NCBI RefSeq assembly: GCF_000014045.1 | Contig: NC_008209.1 | Location: forward strand, 2,317,001 to 2,381,000 | Origin: Roseobacter denitrificans OCh 114 | GTDB lineage: Bacteria; Pseudomonadota; Alphaproteobacteria; Rhodobacterales; Rhodobacteraceae | DNA length: 64,000 nucleotides | Reading direction: 5' to 3' | Shown: positions 17,093-25,717 of the stretch, piece after piece | How positions within the stretch are numbered: the first letter of the stretch is position 1 | Layout: the number at the start of each line of letters is the position of its first letter | Notes under the pieces: model-generated | The model's database searches: none | The model's input: the letters and a program-made list of their open reading frames with translations, nothing else | Told to the model about the DNA's origin: nothing | Made by a program: the position numbers and the translations under genes

Positions 17093-17674
17093 ATGAAAAT
17101 GAAGAAATCCTTGTCCAATGCACGTTCACGGGACCCACATTATCATGCGACAGACATGGACCTTTTGGTCAACCCGCTGGAATTCTTCGAAGAGGATCAC
17201 CTGCGAACAAGAACGGTTTGTGCAACCTTTGATCGCATCGCCGACAGTGAATTGCCGGCCAGAGAAGATGTCTTCGAAGCACTGAGCTACCTTGAAAACG
17301 AACTGCCGCTCTTCATTGTTGATGAGGATGCAGACCTTGTGCGACTGATGCGCGGCCATTTGGACGAAGCAACATCGCTCTTTGAGGTGCTGCGCTGCGT
17401 CACAAAACTCCATGAGGAAATCGCATTCAGATCGCGACCGGCGATTGACCTGCTTGAGATCCTCAAGCAGCACCCTCGCGGCCTCACCAATTCCGAACAG
17501 ACATGCCTGCGCGATCTGGCAACAAGTCTGCGCACAGACATGGCAATGGAAAACAGCGGGCTGCTGCCGCTCGCCAAGACGCTTTTGACCAAGGACGAGT
17601 TGGCCGAGTTGCGCTTGGCGATGTTTCAGCGGCGTCTTTCAGACTTTCGCGACCACAGGGCATGTGGCGCATGA
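17093..17674 (+). CDS. Hemerythrin-like paralogue with degraded metal site
   Basis: 193 residues, clearly homologous along its length to the preceding gene (NPLxFxEDHLRxRxxCAxxDRxA; LxxELPLxxxDEDxDL; MENSGLLPLAKxxLTKxEL). Several ligands are replaced: position H66 is Asn69, H82 is Leu85 and H145 is Asp149, while His36 and His107 remain. A normal diiron site is therefore unlikely. It may be a partner or regulator of the intact paralogue. It lies 32 bp downstream in the same operon. Confidence 0.75.
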   Translation: MKMKKSLSNARSRDPHYHATDMDLLVNPLEFFEEDHLRTRTVCATFDRIADSELPAREDVFEALSYLENELPLFIVDEDADLVRLMRGHLDEATSLFEVLRCVTKLHEEIAFRSRPAIDLLEILKQHPRGLTNSEQTCLRDLATSLRTDMAMENSGLLPLAKTLLTKDELAELRLAMFQRRLSDFRDHRACGA

Positions 17675-17702
17675 CGCGTTACAAAGGAGAGCGGGGCCTA
17701 TC

Positions 17703-18986
17703 ATGACATATCTTCCAAGGGACATGCCCACTGGCTGTGGGTGTGATGACCTTAAAACCACGTCCAAATGGATCAGCATCGACGAAGCCTTTGATCGGAT
17801 ATCGCGTCACGTCTTCCCCATCGCGCGCGCGGAAACGCTACCGATCCAAAATGCGAAAGGTCGTGTGCTTGCAAATGAGGTTTGCGCCAAAGGCGACATG
17901 CCGCGCTTTGACCACGCTGCCATGGATGGATACGCGGTCGACAGCACAGCATTTGCAGGCGACGGGCCATGGCTGTTTCCGGTGACGGGTCGGATTGCTG
18001 CGGGCGATGCTCCTGGCACAGGATGCGCCTCTGCAGATGCCTGCCGGATCTTCACCGGAGCGCCGCTTCCTGAGCGGTATGACAGCGTGATCATGCAGGA
18101 GAGGGCAGAGAAAATCGGAAACCTGATCCGGTTTGATACCCGTCCGGAACCGCGCGAAAACGTGCGTCAAAGAGGGGAGGAGTATCAATCAGGCGCTGCA
18201 ATCCTGTCGGCGGGCACAGTCCTGACACCGGGCGCGATCGCGGCCTGTGCCTCTGCCGGGCACGGGAAGGTCACGGTGCACAAGCGCGTGCGCGTGGCGC
18301 TCATCGCAACCGGGTCGGAGGTCGCCACACCGGGAATGCAGGAGTTGGAGGAAGGTCAAATCTGGGACGTCAACACGCCGATGCTGCACGCCCTTCTGTC
18401 CCGCCCGGATGTCGATCTGAACGATATCATCCGGGTCAAGGATAGTTTGCACGACATTCGTGATGCCATGCAATCCGCCGCTGAAAACGCAGACCTCGTT
18501 GTCACGACTGGTGGTGTCTCGGTCGGTGATGAAGATCATCTGCATGGTGCCGTTCAGGCCGCAGGCGGTAGTGTGATTTTTGCAGGTGTTGCGATGAAAC
18601 CGGGCAAACCCGTCACACTTGGACGGATCGGCAACGCAACATGGCTTGGGCTGCCCGGAAACCCCGGCTCCGCCTTTGTGACATGGTCGATCTTTGGCGA
18701 GGGCGTTCTGAATGCGCTGTCCGGACGGCAGCGGACAATGCCGAAACGCCGCCATGTGCTGTTGGGACATGATCTGTTCAGGAAAGCGGGTCGATGTGAG
18801 ATCCGCGCCGCTTGCATCGTCGGTATCGCTGGCGATGGACGCGATGTCATCGAATGCACATCAGGCGGGACCTCCGGACAGGTTTCTCACTACGCAACGG
18901 CAGATGGCTTTGCCTTCCTTCCTTCCGAGTTGGACCAGATGCCGGCGGGCACGTTGGTCGAATTTCTTCCCTTTTGCACAAACTGA
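17703..18986 (+). CDS. moeA: Molybdopterin molybdotransferase
   Basis: 427 residues. MoeA inserts molybdate into adenylylated molybdopterin. Family hallmarks: PRFDHAAMDGYAV near residue 65, IATGSE near 200, VTTGGVSVGDEDH near 265, and MKPGKPVTLG and LGLPGNPGSAF near 300-320. The N-terminal CGCDD segment is an extension. The start at 17703 is chosen because the longer frame overlaps the previous gene; an AAAGGAGAG site lies upstream at a slightly long distance. Its place at the end of the nar operon supplies cofactor for NarG. Confidence 0.93.
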   Translation: MTYLPRDMPTGCGCDDLKTTSKWISIDEAFDRISRHVFPIARAETLPIQNAKGRVLANEVCAKGDMPRFDHAAMDGYAVDSTAFAGDGPWLFPVTGRIAAGDAPGTGCASADACRIFTGAPLPERYDSVIMQERAEKIGNLIRFDTRPEPRENVRQRGEEYQSGAAILSAGTVLTPGAIAACASAGHGKVTVHKRVRVALIATGSEVATPGMQELEEGQIWDVNTPMLHALLSRPDVDLNDIIRVKDSLHDIRDAMQSAAENADLVVTTGGVSVGDEDHLHGAVQAAGGSVIFAGVAMKPGKPVTLGRIGNATWLGLPGNPGSAFVTWSIFGEGVLNALSGRQRTMPKRRHVLLGHDLFRKAGRCEIRAACIVGIAGDGRDVIECTSGGTSGQVSHYATADGFAFLPSELDQMPAGTLVEFLPFCTN

Positions 18987-18994
18987 GAACTGAC

Positions 18995-19516
18995 ATGCAC
19001 ATCGCTTACACAATGGCCCCCGGGCGGGGCGACACCGACCTTCTCCTGCACCGGGTAGCGCAATCGATCATCAAGGCAGGGTATTGCCCGGCCGGCACGA
19101 CCCAGATCAATACGGCGCGACCAGATGCAGGCCCGTGTGACATGGATGTCCTCGTCCTTCCGGGTGGGCCAACGCTTAGAATATCGCAGAGTCTTGGGCG
19201 CGAAGCGCGAGGTTGCCGGTTGGATCCGGAAGCGCTCGAAGCTGCCGTTGCTTTGGTTCAGGCAAGCCTGCCCGAAAGCGATTGTCTGATCGTGAACAAA
19301 TTCGGTAAGCATGAAGCGGACGGGCGCGGATTTCGGACCGTGATCGCGGAGGCCTTGGCGCTTGAACTGCCGGTTCTGGTTGGACTGAATGCTCTCAATG
19401 CCGAACCATTCTTCGAGTTCAGTGGCGGAATTGCGGAAAAAATTGAGCCAAGCGCAGACGATTTAAAGCACTGGCTCTTGAGCAGTATGGCGTCGCGGCA
19501 CGATGTCGCGTGTTGA
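18995..19516 (+). CDS. DUF2478 protein (molybdenum-associated)
   Basis: 173 residues, beginning MHIAYTMAPGRGDTDLLL and containing DCLIVNKFGKHEADGRG near residue 90, typical of DUF2478, a P-loop-NTPase-like family usually encoded beside molybdate transport or cofactor genes. It lies 8 bp after moeA and is probably the last gene of the nitrate operon. The molecular function is unknown; a role in molybdenum handling is inferred from recurrent context. Confidence 0.75.
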   Translation: MHIAYTMAPGRGDTDLLLHRVAQSIIKAGYCPAGTTQINTARPDAGPCDMDVLVLPGGPTLRISQSLGREARGCRLDPEALEAAVALVQASLPESDCLIVNKFGKHEADGRGFRTVIAEALALELPVLVGLNALNAEPFFEFSGGIAEKIEPSADDLKHWLLSSMASRHDVAC

Positions 19517-19821
19517 GCCGTCTCGTGGTATGGGTCGAACGGCACTTGCGTGAACATAAACTTCACACGCTTTTGTTTTGTGCAGGAGGGGCCGGTTTCT
19601 CTATGTGCCCAGACTTTGGCCGCAACTGTTGCGACAATCGGCTGGGCGTGCTCGCTGATCGGCTTTATTGCGCTGACGCTCGCCCCGGGGACATGCCAAG
19701 GGCGGTTCAGACGTCCCCGGCGCCCAAACGATCCATGTTGAAACACCACGCCAGTTACTTTCCGCGCGGTTTAAAAAAGACAGGCGATAAGACCGCTGCT
19801 CAGGACGCAATGACACAGGGT
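19517..19821. other. Intergenic region between convergent operons
   Basis: About 300 bp between the end of the nar operon and the convergent thiamine-diphosphate enzyme gene. Short open frames cross it on the plus strand, but none has a convincing ribosome site or recognisable protein. No clear terminator hairpin with a T run was found. Confidence 0.5.
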
Positions 19822-21441
19822 TCAGACAGGTGAACTGTCTTTCTTCAGCGCATCGCCGTAATCGATCGGGAGCGTGATGAGTGTCAGACCTGTACGTTGA
19901 TCCTCCAGCGCCGTTTCAAGTGTTTCGAGGGTTTCTGTGCGAATGTGCTGCCAGCCGAATGACGTTGCCAATGAATCCCATTCGGGGTTGCCAAACGAAA
20001 GCGGCGTGTGGCCGCCGGTGTCCGCTTGCTGCTTTGCCTTGATAAGCCCATATCCCTTGTCTTCGAACATGACCACAGTCAGCGAAAGACCCAGCCTGTC
20101 AGCGGTCTCCATCTCCTGGACGTTCATCAGGAACTCCCCGTCGCCACAAATGGCCATAACCCGGCCATGGCGGCCAAGGTGGGCCGCAGCAATGGCGCCG
20201 GGCAGGGCGAGGCCCATCCCCGCGAGCCCATTTGGAATGATGATCTGATTGGGCTTGCGCGCTGCAAGGTAACGCGCGACCTCCATCTTGTGAGTGCCCA
20301 CTCCCGACACCACGAATGTGTCGTGCGTCAACGACGCCTCGATCTTGCGCAGTACATCTGCGGGATGCAGGGCGTTGTCATCAGACCCATGATGCCGGGT
20401 GCGCTGCTCAGTGATCTCTTTGCGCACGGCGACGATCCGGTCATCCTCTTCCCACGTCCTGCCATCGAGCCCCGCGGTCAGGCTACGCATGGTTTTTGCA
20501 ACGTCACCTGCAACATCGCCACGGATAAACCAGTCGTGTTCCAGCGCGGCGGGATTTTCACCCACATGCAGAACCGGGATTGCCCCGCCTGCTGTGATGC
20601 TCTGCGGGGGGACTTCCACGGGATCAAAGCCGACGGCGATGATGAGATCCCGGGTCCGGAACGCTTTGTCGATATGGTCTTCGAAGGGCTGTCCGACACA
20701 ATGCAGATGAAGCGGATGATCTGCGGGCAAAATGCCCTTGGCCATGAAGGTCGTCGCGAGCGGTATGCCCGTGGCTTCGGCGAAAAGCTGAACGTCATGC
20801 CCGGCGCGCGCGCGGATGACCCCGTTCCCTGCAACGATCATCGGGTGTTGCGCTGATTTCAATATCTCGAGTGCGTCACCGATCGCCTTGGGAGCCGCCG
20901 TTGCGGGTAGCGGTTCCGGGGCGCTCTTGGGTCGTGCGTCTGTTTGCTCACCGGCCAGATCCTCCGGCAGCGACAGATGCACCGCGCCGGGATGGGGGTC
21001 CTGTGCGCGCCGCAAAGCCTCGGCCACAAGGCCGGACACTTCATCTTTGTGCATCAATGTCCGGCTGAATTTGGTCACGGGTTTGAAGAGCCGTTCAAGA
21101 TCAATCAATTGATGTGACACGGTTTTGCCGATCCGCTCTCGTGCGCCCTGACCTGTGACAACGAACATGGGGGCATGATCCAGTTGAGCATCCGCCACGC
21201 CGGTTATCAGGTTTGTGGCGCCCGGACCCAGTGTCGCAAAACACATGGCAGGTTTTCCGGTTATCCGCGCGTGCACGCTTGCCATGAATGCCGCGGCTTG
21301 CTCATGTCGCGTCAGGATGACCTCAATCCTCGAGGCTTCCAGAGCCTGCATAAGATGTGTGTTCTCCTCACCCGGAACGCCAAAAGCCGCAATGACGCCC
21401 GCTTTCTCCAAACTTGCGACGATCAATTCTGCGATGTTCAT
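19822..21441 (-). CDS. Thiamine-diphosphate enzyme, acetolactate synthase large-subunit-like
   Basis: 539 residues with the three domains of the family: N-terminal Pyr domain (GVPGEENTHLMQAL, then TRHEQAAAFMA with the catalytic Glu near residue 47), central domain, and C-terminal PP domain with the GDGEFLMNVQEMETADRL metal/ThDP motif near 428. It lacks an anabolic regulatory partner nearby and resembles catabolic acetolactate synthase-type or related decarboxylases. Its ATG overlaps the gdhA stop by four bases, so it is co-transcribed with glutamate dehydrogenase. The substrate is not certain. Confidence 0.8.
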   Translation of the reverse strand: MNIAELIVASLEKAGVIAAFGVPGEENTHLMQALEASRIEVILTRHEQAAAFMASVHARITGKPAMCFATLGPGATNLITGVADAQLDHAPMFVVTGQGARERIGKTVSHQLIDLERLFKPVTKFSRTLMHKDEVSGLVAEALRRAQDPHPGAVHLSLPEDLAGEQTDARPKSAPEPLPATAAPKAIGDALEILKSAQHPMIVAGNGVIRARAGHDVQLFAEATGIPLATTFMAKGILPADHPLHLHCVGQPFEDHIDKAFRTRDLIIAVGFDPVEVPPQSITAGGAIPVLHVGENPAALEHDWFIRGDVAGDVAKTMRSLTAGLDGRTWEEDDRIVAVRKEITEQRTRHHGSDDNALHPADVLRKIEASLTHDTFVVSGVGTHKMEVARYLAARKPNQIIIPNGLAGMGLALPGAIAAAHLGRHGRVMAICGDGEFLMNVQEMETADRLGLSLTVVMFEDKGYGLIKAKQQADTGGHTPLSFGNPEWDSLATSFGWQHIRTETLETLETALEDQRTGLTLITLPIDYGDALKKDSSPV

Positions 21442-22787
21442 GCCGCTGTCCCCAAAGCAGTGACCGCATCTGCGACACGGCGATAGGCTGCGATGTTCGC
21501 GCTGCGGGCGTAGTCAATGGTTTTGCCGACACCTGCTTCTTCCAGAAGGCGGGCGTGTATATCGCCCATGAGCGACTTCAGTTCGGCGTCAATCTCTTCT
21601 GCACTGTTGAAACGGCGGTGCGCGTTCTGGCTCATCTCAAGACCTGAGATCGCAACGCCGCCCGCATTGCTGGCCTTGCCCGGTGCATACATCAGGCCTT
21701 CTGTGCGGATGTGTTCCAGCGCCTTTGATTGCAACGGCATGTTCGCACCCTCCGCAAGCAGGGTGGCGCCTGCTGCGCAGATATCTTTGGCGGCCTTTGC
21801 ATCCACCTCGTTTTGCGTGGCGCAGGGCAGGGCGATGTCGTGCTCTGCCACGCTCCACGGCGTGCTACCCGCGTCAAAGGACAGGTCAAGTGCTTTCGGG
21901 GGGTCGGAAATGTCCGCGCCCTGTGCCTTGCGGTCGCGCACCCATGTGATGGCGTCATGCGACATGCCATCGGGTGCATGCAGTACACCCGACGTGTCTG
22001 ACAGGCAGACGACCTTGGCTCCTTCGCATGTTGCCTTTTCCGCTGCATGGGTGGCCACATTGCCCTTGCCGGAGATCACGACCCGTTTTCCGTCAAGAGC
22101 ACTGCCGGACTGCGCCAGCATGGCTTGTACGAAATAGATCAGCCCGTATCCCGTGGCCTCGACCCGCATGGCACTGCCGCCAAAGGAATGTCCCTTGCCG
22201 GTCAATGCGCCATGGGATGCGCCACTCACCTTCTTGTACGTCCCAAAGAGCCAGCCGATTTCGCGCGTCCCGACGTTAATATCGCCTGCGGGGACATCCA
22301 CGTCCGGCCCGATGTAGCGGGCAAGCTCCAGCATGAAGGCTTGGCAAAAGCGCATGATCTCGGCATCGCTGCGCCCGTTCGGATCAAAATCAGAGCCGCC
22401 TTTCGCACCCCCAAGCGGCAAGCCCGTGAGCGCGTTCTTAAAGACCTGTTCAAAACCGAGAAACTTCAGAACCGACGGATTGACCGACGGATGAAACCGC
22501 AAGCCACCCTTGTAAGGCCCGATGGCGTTGGACGTCTGGACCCGCCAGCCGCGATTGATCTGAACATCCCCATGATCATCCATCCACGCCACACGAAAGC
22601 CGATCACGCGGTCGGGTTCGGTCAGCCGCTCAAGCACCTTGGCATGGCTCCAGCGCGCATTGTTTTTTTCAACCGCCATGACGTCCCGTGCCACATCGCG
22701 CACCGCTTGAAGGAATTCAGTCTGTCCTGCGTTGCGCGCTTCGACCCTCTCCATCAGATTATCGGTCAGCTGCTCTTGCCCTGTCAT
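21438..22787 (-). CDS. gdhA: Glutamate dehydrogenase (NADP-type, hexameric class)
   Basis: 449 residues, the normal length of bacterial GdhA. Landmarks: NAIGPYKGGLRFHPSVN (substrate site), PLGGAKGGSDFDP with the catalytic Lys, DVPAGDINVG, and the nucleotide-binding GKGNVATHAAEK near residue 245. It interconverts 2-oxoglutarate plus ammonium and glutamate. The start at 22787 follows AAGGTGG; the longer frame upstream is the promoter region. An exact EcfG-type promoter sits 33 bp upstream, placing it in the predicted general stress regulon together with the downstream enzyme. Confidence 0.93.
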   Translation of the reverse strand: MTGQEQLTDNLMERVEARNAGQTEFLQAVRDVARDVMAVEKNNARWSHAKVLERLTEPDRVIGFRVAWMDDHGDVQINRGWRVQTSNAIGPYKGGLRFHPSVNPSVLKFLGFEQVFKNALTGLPLGGAKGGSDFDPNGRSDAEIMRFCQAFMLELARYIGPDVDVPAGDINVGTREIGWLFGTYKKVSGASHGALTGKGHSFGGSAMRVEATGYGLIYFVQAMLAQSGSALDGKRVVISGKGNVATHAAEKATCEGAKVVCLSDTSGVLHAPDGMSHDAITWVRDRKAQGADISDPPKALDLSFDAGSTPWSVAEHDIALPCATQNEVDAKAAKDICAAGATLLAEGANMPLQSKALEHIRTEGLMYAPGKASNAGGVAISGLEMSQNAHRRFNSAEEIDAELKSLMGDIHARLLEEAGVGKTIDYARSANIAAYRRVADAVTALGTAA

Positions 22788-22819
22788 TTTTGTCCACCTT
22801 ACTCTTGATTGCCCGGTCA

Positions 22820-22845
22820 AACGCGGGTGGTCCGTGAAAAGTTCC
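22820..22845 (-). promoter_or_regulatory. EcfG-type promoter of gdhA
   Basis: On the minus strand: GGAAC (22841-22845), 17-base spacer, CGTT (22820-22823). It exactly fits the alphaproteobacterial general-stress consensus and lies 33 bp before the gdhA start. Confidence 0.65.
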
Positions 22846-22881
22846 GCATCGTTCTTCTCACAAATGCAAAACGGCTTTTTG

Positions 22882-22906
22882 GGAACAAACGCCCCGAATT
22901 GGCGTT
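22882..22906 (+). promoter_or_regulatory. EcfG-type promoter of the FNR-like gene
   Basis: GGAAC (22882-22886), 16-base spacer, CGTT (22903-22906), 30 bp before the ATG at 22937. Divergent from the gdhA promoter 37 bp away. Confidence 0.65.
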
Positions 22907-22936
22907 GAGACCTCACAGGAAGTGGAGGAACACCCT

Positions 22937-23665
22937 ATGGTTACGGACTGCAAGAACTGTCCGTTACGACAGCATGACCTTTTTCAGCCAATGTCAAAGG
23001 AAGAGGTTGAAAGAACGCAGAAATTCAAGTCCGGCGAACTGTCTGTCGATGCCGGCACACCCATTTTGATGGAAGGCTCGAATGCGCCGCAGATATACAC
23101 GGCACTGCGTGGCATGGGGCTGCGGTACAAGATCATGCCGGATGGGCGGCGGCAGGTGGTGAACTTTATTTTTCCCGGCGACTTTATTGGTCTGCAGGCG
23201 GGTCTGATCGGGGAAATGGGGCATTCCGTTGAAGCGTCGACGCATATGAAACTATGTGTTTTTGACCGCAAAGACTTCTTTGACTTTTTTCGAAACTCCA
23301 CGTCGCGTGCCTTCGATGTGACGTGGCTGGCCGCATCAGAAGAGCACTTTCTGGGCGAAGCCCTTGCAACCGTGGGACAAAGGACGGCACTGGCGGGGGT
23401 GGCCTGGGCCTTGACGCAGCTTTTCATGCGCGCCGATGCGCGAAACATGGTGCAGAATGACACGATGCCTTTGCCGTTTCGCCAACAGGATCTGGCGGAC
23501 GCGCTGGGGCTTTCATTGGTACATACGAACAAGACGCTCGCCCGCCTGCGCGAGCGCCAGCTTGCCAATTGGTCCGACCGCAGGCTTGTGATCCACGATC
23601 TCGAAGAACTTGCGAAAGTCGCCGAGATGGAACTGAACGATCTCAGGCCGAGGCCGCTGATCTGA
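22937..23665 (+). CDS. Crp/Fnr-family regulator, FNR-like with incomplete cysteine set
   Basis: 242 residues from the ATG at 22937 (15 bases after a GTGGAGGAACA site; an upstream start at 22922 is also possible). Domain order: N-terminal CKNCPLR segment, cyclic-nucleotide-like barrel with one internal Cys (HMKLCVFDRKDF), dimer helix, winged HTH (RQQDLADALGLSLVHTNKTLARL). FNR uses four cysteines for [4Fe-4S]; only three candidates are seen here, so oxygen sensing through a classical cluster is doubtful. The recognition helix S-x-V-H-T-N-K differs from the E-x-x-S-R type, so the target site is not a standard FNR box. Confidence 0.85.
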   Translation: MVTDCKNCPLRQHDLFQPMSKEEVERTQKFKSGELSVDAGTPILMEGSNAPQIYTALRGMGLRYKIMPDGRRQVVNFIFPGDFIGLQAGLIGEMGHSVEASTHMKLCVFDRKDFFDFFRNSTSRAFDVTWLAASEEHFLGEALATVGQRTALAGVAWALTQLFMRADARNMVQNDTMPLPFRQQDLADALGLSLVHTNKTLARLRERQLANWSDRRLVIHDLEELAKVAEMELNDLRPRPLI

Positions 23666-23704
23666 TGCGTTGCATTTGCGAGTCGCGCACCAAAAGGAAG
23701 CGCG

Positions 23705-24181
23705 ATGTTTGAGGTCAGCCAATCCGAATTCATGGTGCGCCTTGTGGTTGCAGCACTGTGCGGTCTGCTTGTCGGGATCGACCGCGAGATCAGGCAAAAG
23801 CCACTGGGCGCCCGCACCTACGTTCTGGTCACAGCCGCCTCATCGGCATGGGTCATGGTGACGATCAATTTCTCCATCGACGCAGCAGAGGCGTTCCCTG
23901 ACCTCAACAGTGATCCGACCCGGGTAATTCAAGGCTTGATCGGTGCGATCGGGTTTCTGGGGGCAGGGGCCATCATCACACAAAACAATTCGGGCCGATT
24001 GCGCGGCGTTGCCAGTTGGGCTGCGATCTGGGGCACCGGCGTGATCGGAATCGCCTGTGGGCTTGGGTATTTTGCGCAGGCGTTCGCCGTGTCGTTCCTC
24101 TTTTTCGCCGTGCTGAACATATATGATGCAGTTGAACGCGTGTCGGATAAAACCGCCCAAGGGTCTGAACGCAACCGGTGA
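23705..24181 (+). CDS. MgtC/SapB family membrane protein
   Basis: 158 residues with four to five hydrophobic segments. MgtC landmarks: LLVGIDREIRQKPLGARTY near residue 22 and GAIGFLGAGAII near 80, followed by SWAAIWGTGVIGIACGLG. MgtC-like proteins modulate ATP synthase or envelope homeostasis under Mg2+ limitation and acid stress. It lacks the extra C-terminal ACT-like domain of Salmonella MgtC and so is the short form. Followed by the MscS gene, which has its own stress promoter. Confidence 0.85.
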   Translation: MFEVSQSEFMVRLVVAALCGLLVGIDREIRQKPLGARTYVLVTAASSAWVMVTINFSIDAAEAFPDLNSDPTRVIQGLIGAIGFLGAGAIITQNNSGRLRGVASWAAIWGTGVIGIACGLGYFAQAFAVSFLFFAVLNIYDAVERVSDKTAQGSERNR

Positions 24182-24197
24182 AGGCGCTTGTGCAGCG

Positions 24198-24222
24198 GGA
24201 ACAAAGCACCGATCACCGCGTT
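24198..24222 (+). promoter_or_regulatory. EcfG-type promoter of the MscS gene
   Basis: GGAAC (24198-24202), 16-base spacer, CGTT (24219-24222), 26 bp before the ATG at 24249. Exact consensus. Confidence 0.65.
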
Positions 24223-24248
24223 CCCCCTCAAACAAGAGGAAGTTTCAT

Positions 24249-25139
24249 ATGTCTTGGGAAGAAATGCTGCGCACTGTCGAGCAACGCGTATTGGCCTATT
24301 GGGATGGGTTGATCGCGGCTGTGCCGAAACTTGGGGCTGCGATCATAGTGCTGCTCGTCACATGGGTGGTTGTTGCCCTTGTCCGCGCCTTCATTGCGAA
24401 GGTTGGAAGCAAGACGCGGATGCGGCAGAACCTGATTGACGTGTTGTCCATGCTGGCAAGCACGGGTCTTTGGCTGATGGGCATGCTGGTGGCGCTTGCC
24501 ATCGTTTTTCCAACCATCACCCCGGGCAAAGCCCTGACCACCTTAGGTCTCGGCTCGGTGGCGATCGGTTTTGCATTCAAGGACACATTCGAGAACTTTC
24601 TGGCCGGAATCCTGATCCTGCTGCGCGAACCCTTTGCGATCAACGATTATGTTGAATGCGGGGACATCGAAGGCCAGATTGAGGAAATTACAATCCGCGA
24701 CACGCATGTCCGCCAGACGGATGGTCAACTGGTCGTGGTGCCCAACCACATGCTTTTTCAAAACCCTGTCACTGTTCTGACGAACCGGGATTTCCGCCGC
24801 ACCACCATCATCTGTGGCGTTGCCTATGGTGAGAACGTCGATGATGCGCGCAAGGTGATCGAAACCGCGGTGCGACGCGTTGATACGGTTCGCGATGACG
24901 TCCGCGACGTGCAGGTTTTTGCGCAGGAATTCGGGGCGTCCTCGATCAACTTTGAGGTGACATGGTGGACGGGGTCCAAACCCCTCGACATCCGCACCTC
25001 GCGGGACCAGGTCGTCGCAGGTGTGAAAGCGGCGCTCGACGAAGCTGGCATCGAAATTCCCTTTCCCTATCGCACGCTCACTTTCAATGAGCCGTTGCCC
25101 GTGCGCGAACAAGGCAGCAAACTGGAGGAGGCCGCGTAA
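24249..25139 (+). CDS. mscS: Small-conductance mechanosensitive channel, MscS family
   Basis: 296 residues: three N-terminal helices, with the pore helix region LGLGSVAIGFAFKDTFENFLAGILIL near residue 100, then the beta domain (GDIEGQIEEITIRDTHVRQTDGQLVVVPN) and a C-terminal alpha/beta domain. It opens under membrane tension to release solutes after hypo-osmotic shock. The start at 24249 follows AGAGGAAG. Predicted to be under general-stress control from the promoter just upstream, which lies inside the mgtC-mscS gap. Confidence 0.92.
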   Translation: MSWEEMLRTVEQRVLAYWDGLIAAVPKLGAAIIVLLVTWVVVALVRAFIAKVGSKTRMRQNLIDVLSMLASTGLWLMGMLVALAIVFPTITPGKALTTLGLGSVAIGFAFKDTFENFLAGILILLREPFAINDYVECGDIEGQIEEITIRDTHVRQTDGQLVVVPNHMLFQNPVTVLTNRDFRRTTIICGVAYGENVDDARKVIETAVRRVDTVRDDVRDVQVFAQEFGASSINFEVTWWTGSKPLDIRTSRDQVVAGVKAALDEAGIEIPFPYRTLTFNEPLPVREQGSKLEEAA

Positions 25140-25490
25140 CGGCGGCTCTCACACAGGAGGTTTCTCGCGGCACGTGGACGCAAAACGGAGGATCCGACGG
25201 GTACTTCGTGGAACGCCGTCCTTGCGCATCAATGGCGCAACGCCAAGGTGCAGCGGCATTGCGAAAACAAATATCAAACTGGCGCTGGTGATGACCCTTG
25301 GCACCTGTCCGGCCTTGTAGGTCACAGGTGCAGTGCCTGTTGCAATGACATTCTAAATGCAGGCCCGGCGATCACAACGCATGGCGCGTGAACGGTGTTT
25401 GCATCGCTCTTTGGGTTGGCCGTTGTGCGGTAATTCTCCAAACGTGCTTGGGTGTCATGGGCGCTGATTAGCCAATCGTGCCTGTTTTCT
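25140..25490. other. Intergenic region without a supported gene
   Basis: About 350 bp. No convincing open frame, RNA or strong hairpin was recognised. It ends at the stress promoter of the small lipoprotein gene. Confidence 0.4.
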
Positions 25491-25515
25491 GGAACCTTTC
25501 GCAGATTTGAAGGTT
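25491..25515 (+). promoter_or_regulatory. EcfG-like promoter of the entericidin gene
   Basis: GGAAC (25491-25495), 16-base spacer, GGTT (25512-25515), 30 bp before the ATG at 25546. One mismatch from CGTT. The same GGTT variant recurs before other stress genes here. Confidence 0.5.
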
Positions 25516-25545
25516 TGGGAAGTGAACAGTTTGAAAGGGAAAGAA

Positions 25546-25662
25546 ATGTTTAGAATTATCGCTCTTGTCTTCGCTCTGACCGCACTGGCAGCCTGTGAAA
25601 CAACAAAAGGTGTTGGCCAGGACATCCAAAACGCAGGTGAGGAACTTGATCAAGCAATCTAG
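25546..25662 (+). CDS. Entericidin A/B family small lipoprotein
   Basis: A 38-residue lipoprotein. Signal sequence MFRIIALVFALTALAAC ends in an LAAC lipobox (Cys17), followed by the family-typical ETTKGVGQDIQNAGEEL. The gene has an AAAGGGAAAG ribosome site, an EcfG-like promoter 30 bp upstream, and a terminator 24 bp downstream, so it is a monocistronic stress transcript. Entericidins are envelope lipoproteins induced in stationary or osmotic stress; the toxin role proposed in Escherichia coli is not established here. Confidence 0.85.
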   Translation: MFRIIALVFALTALAACETTKGVGQDIQNAGEELDQAI

Positions 25663-25685
25663 CGTTTGCTGGCAGAACTTAATCG

Positions 25686-25717
25686 AAAACGGCTCCTGTT
25701 TTGGGGCCGTTTTTTTA
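25686..25717 (+). terminator. Rho-independent terminator of the entericidin gene
   Basis: AAAACGGC pairs with GCCGTTTT around a G/T-rich loop and runs into a stretch of T residues. Confidence 0.85.

Noticed and set aside
19510..19833. 107-codon plus-strand frame after the DUF2478 gene
   Set aside because: Overlaps the end of the previous gene in another frame, Cys/Arg/Pro-rich, no homology seen; could be decayed sequence.
22805..22820. TTGAT-TGCCCG-GTCAA as an FNR box
   Set aside because: The spacer is six bases instead of four, and the segment overlaps the -10 region of the exact EcfG promoter of gdhA.
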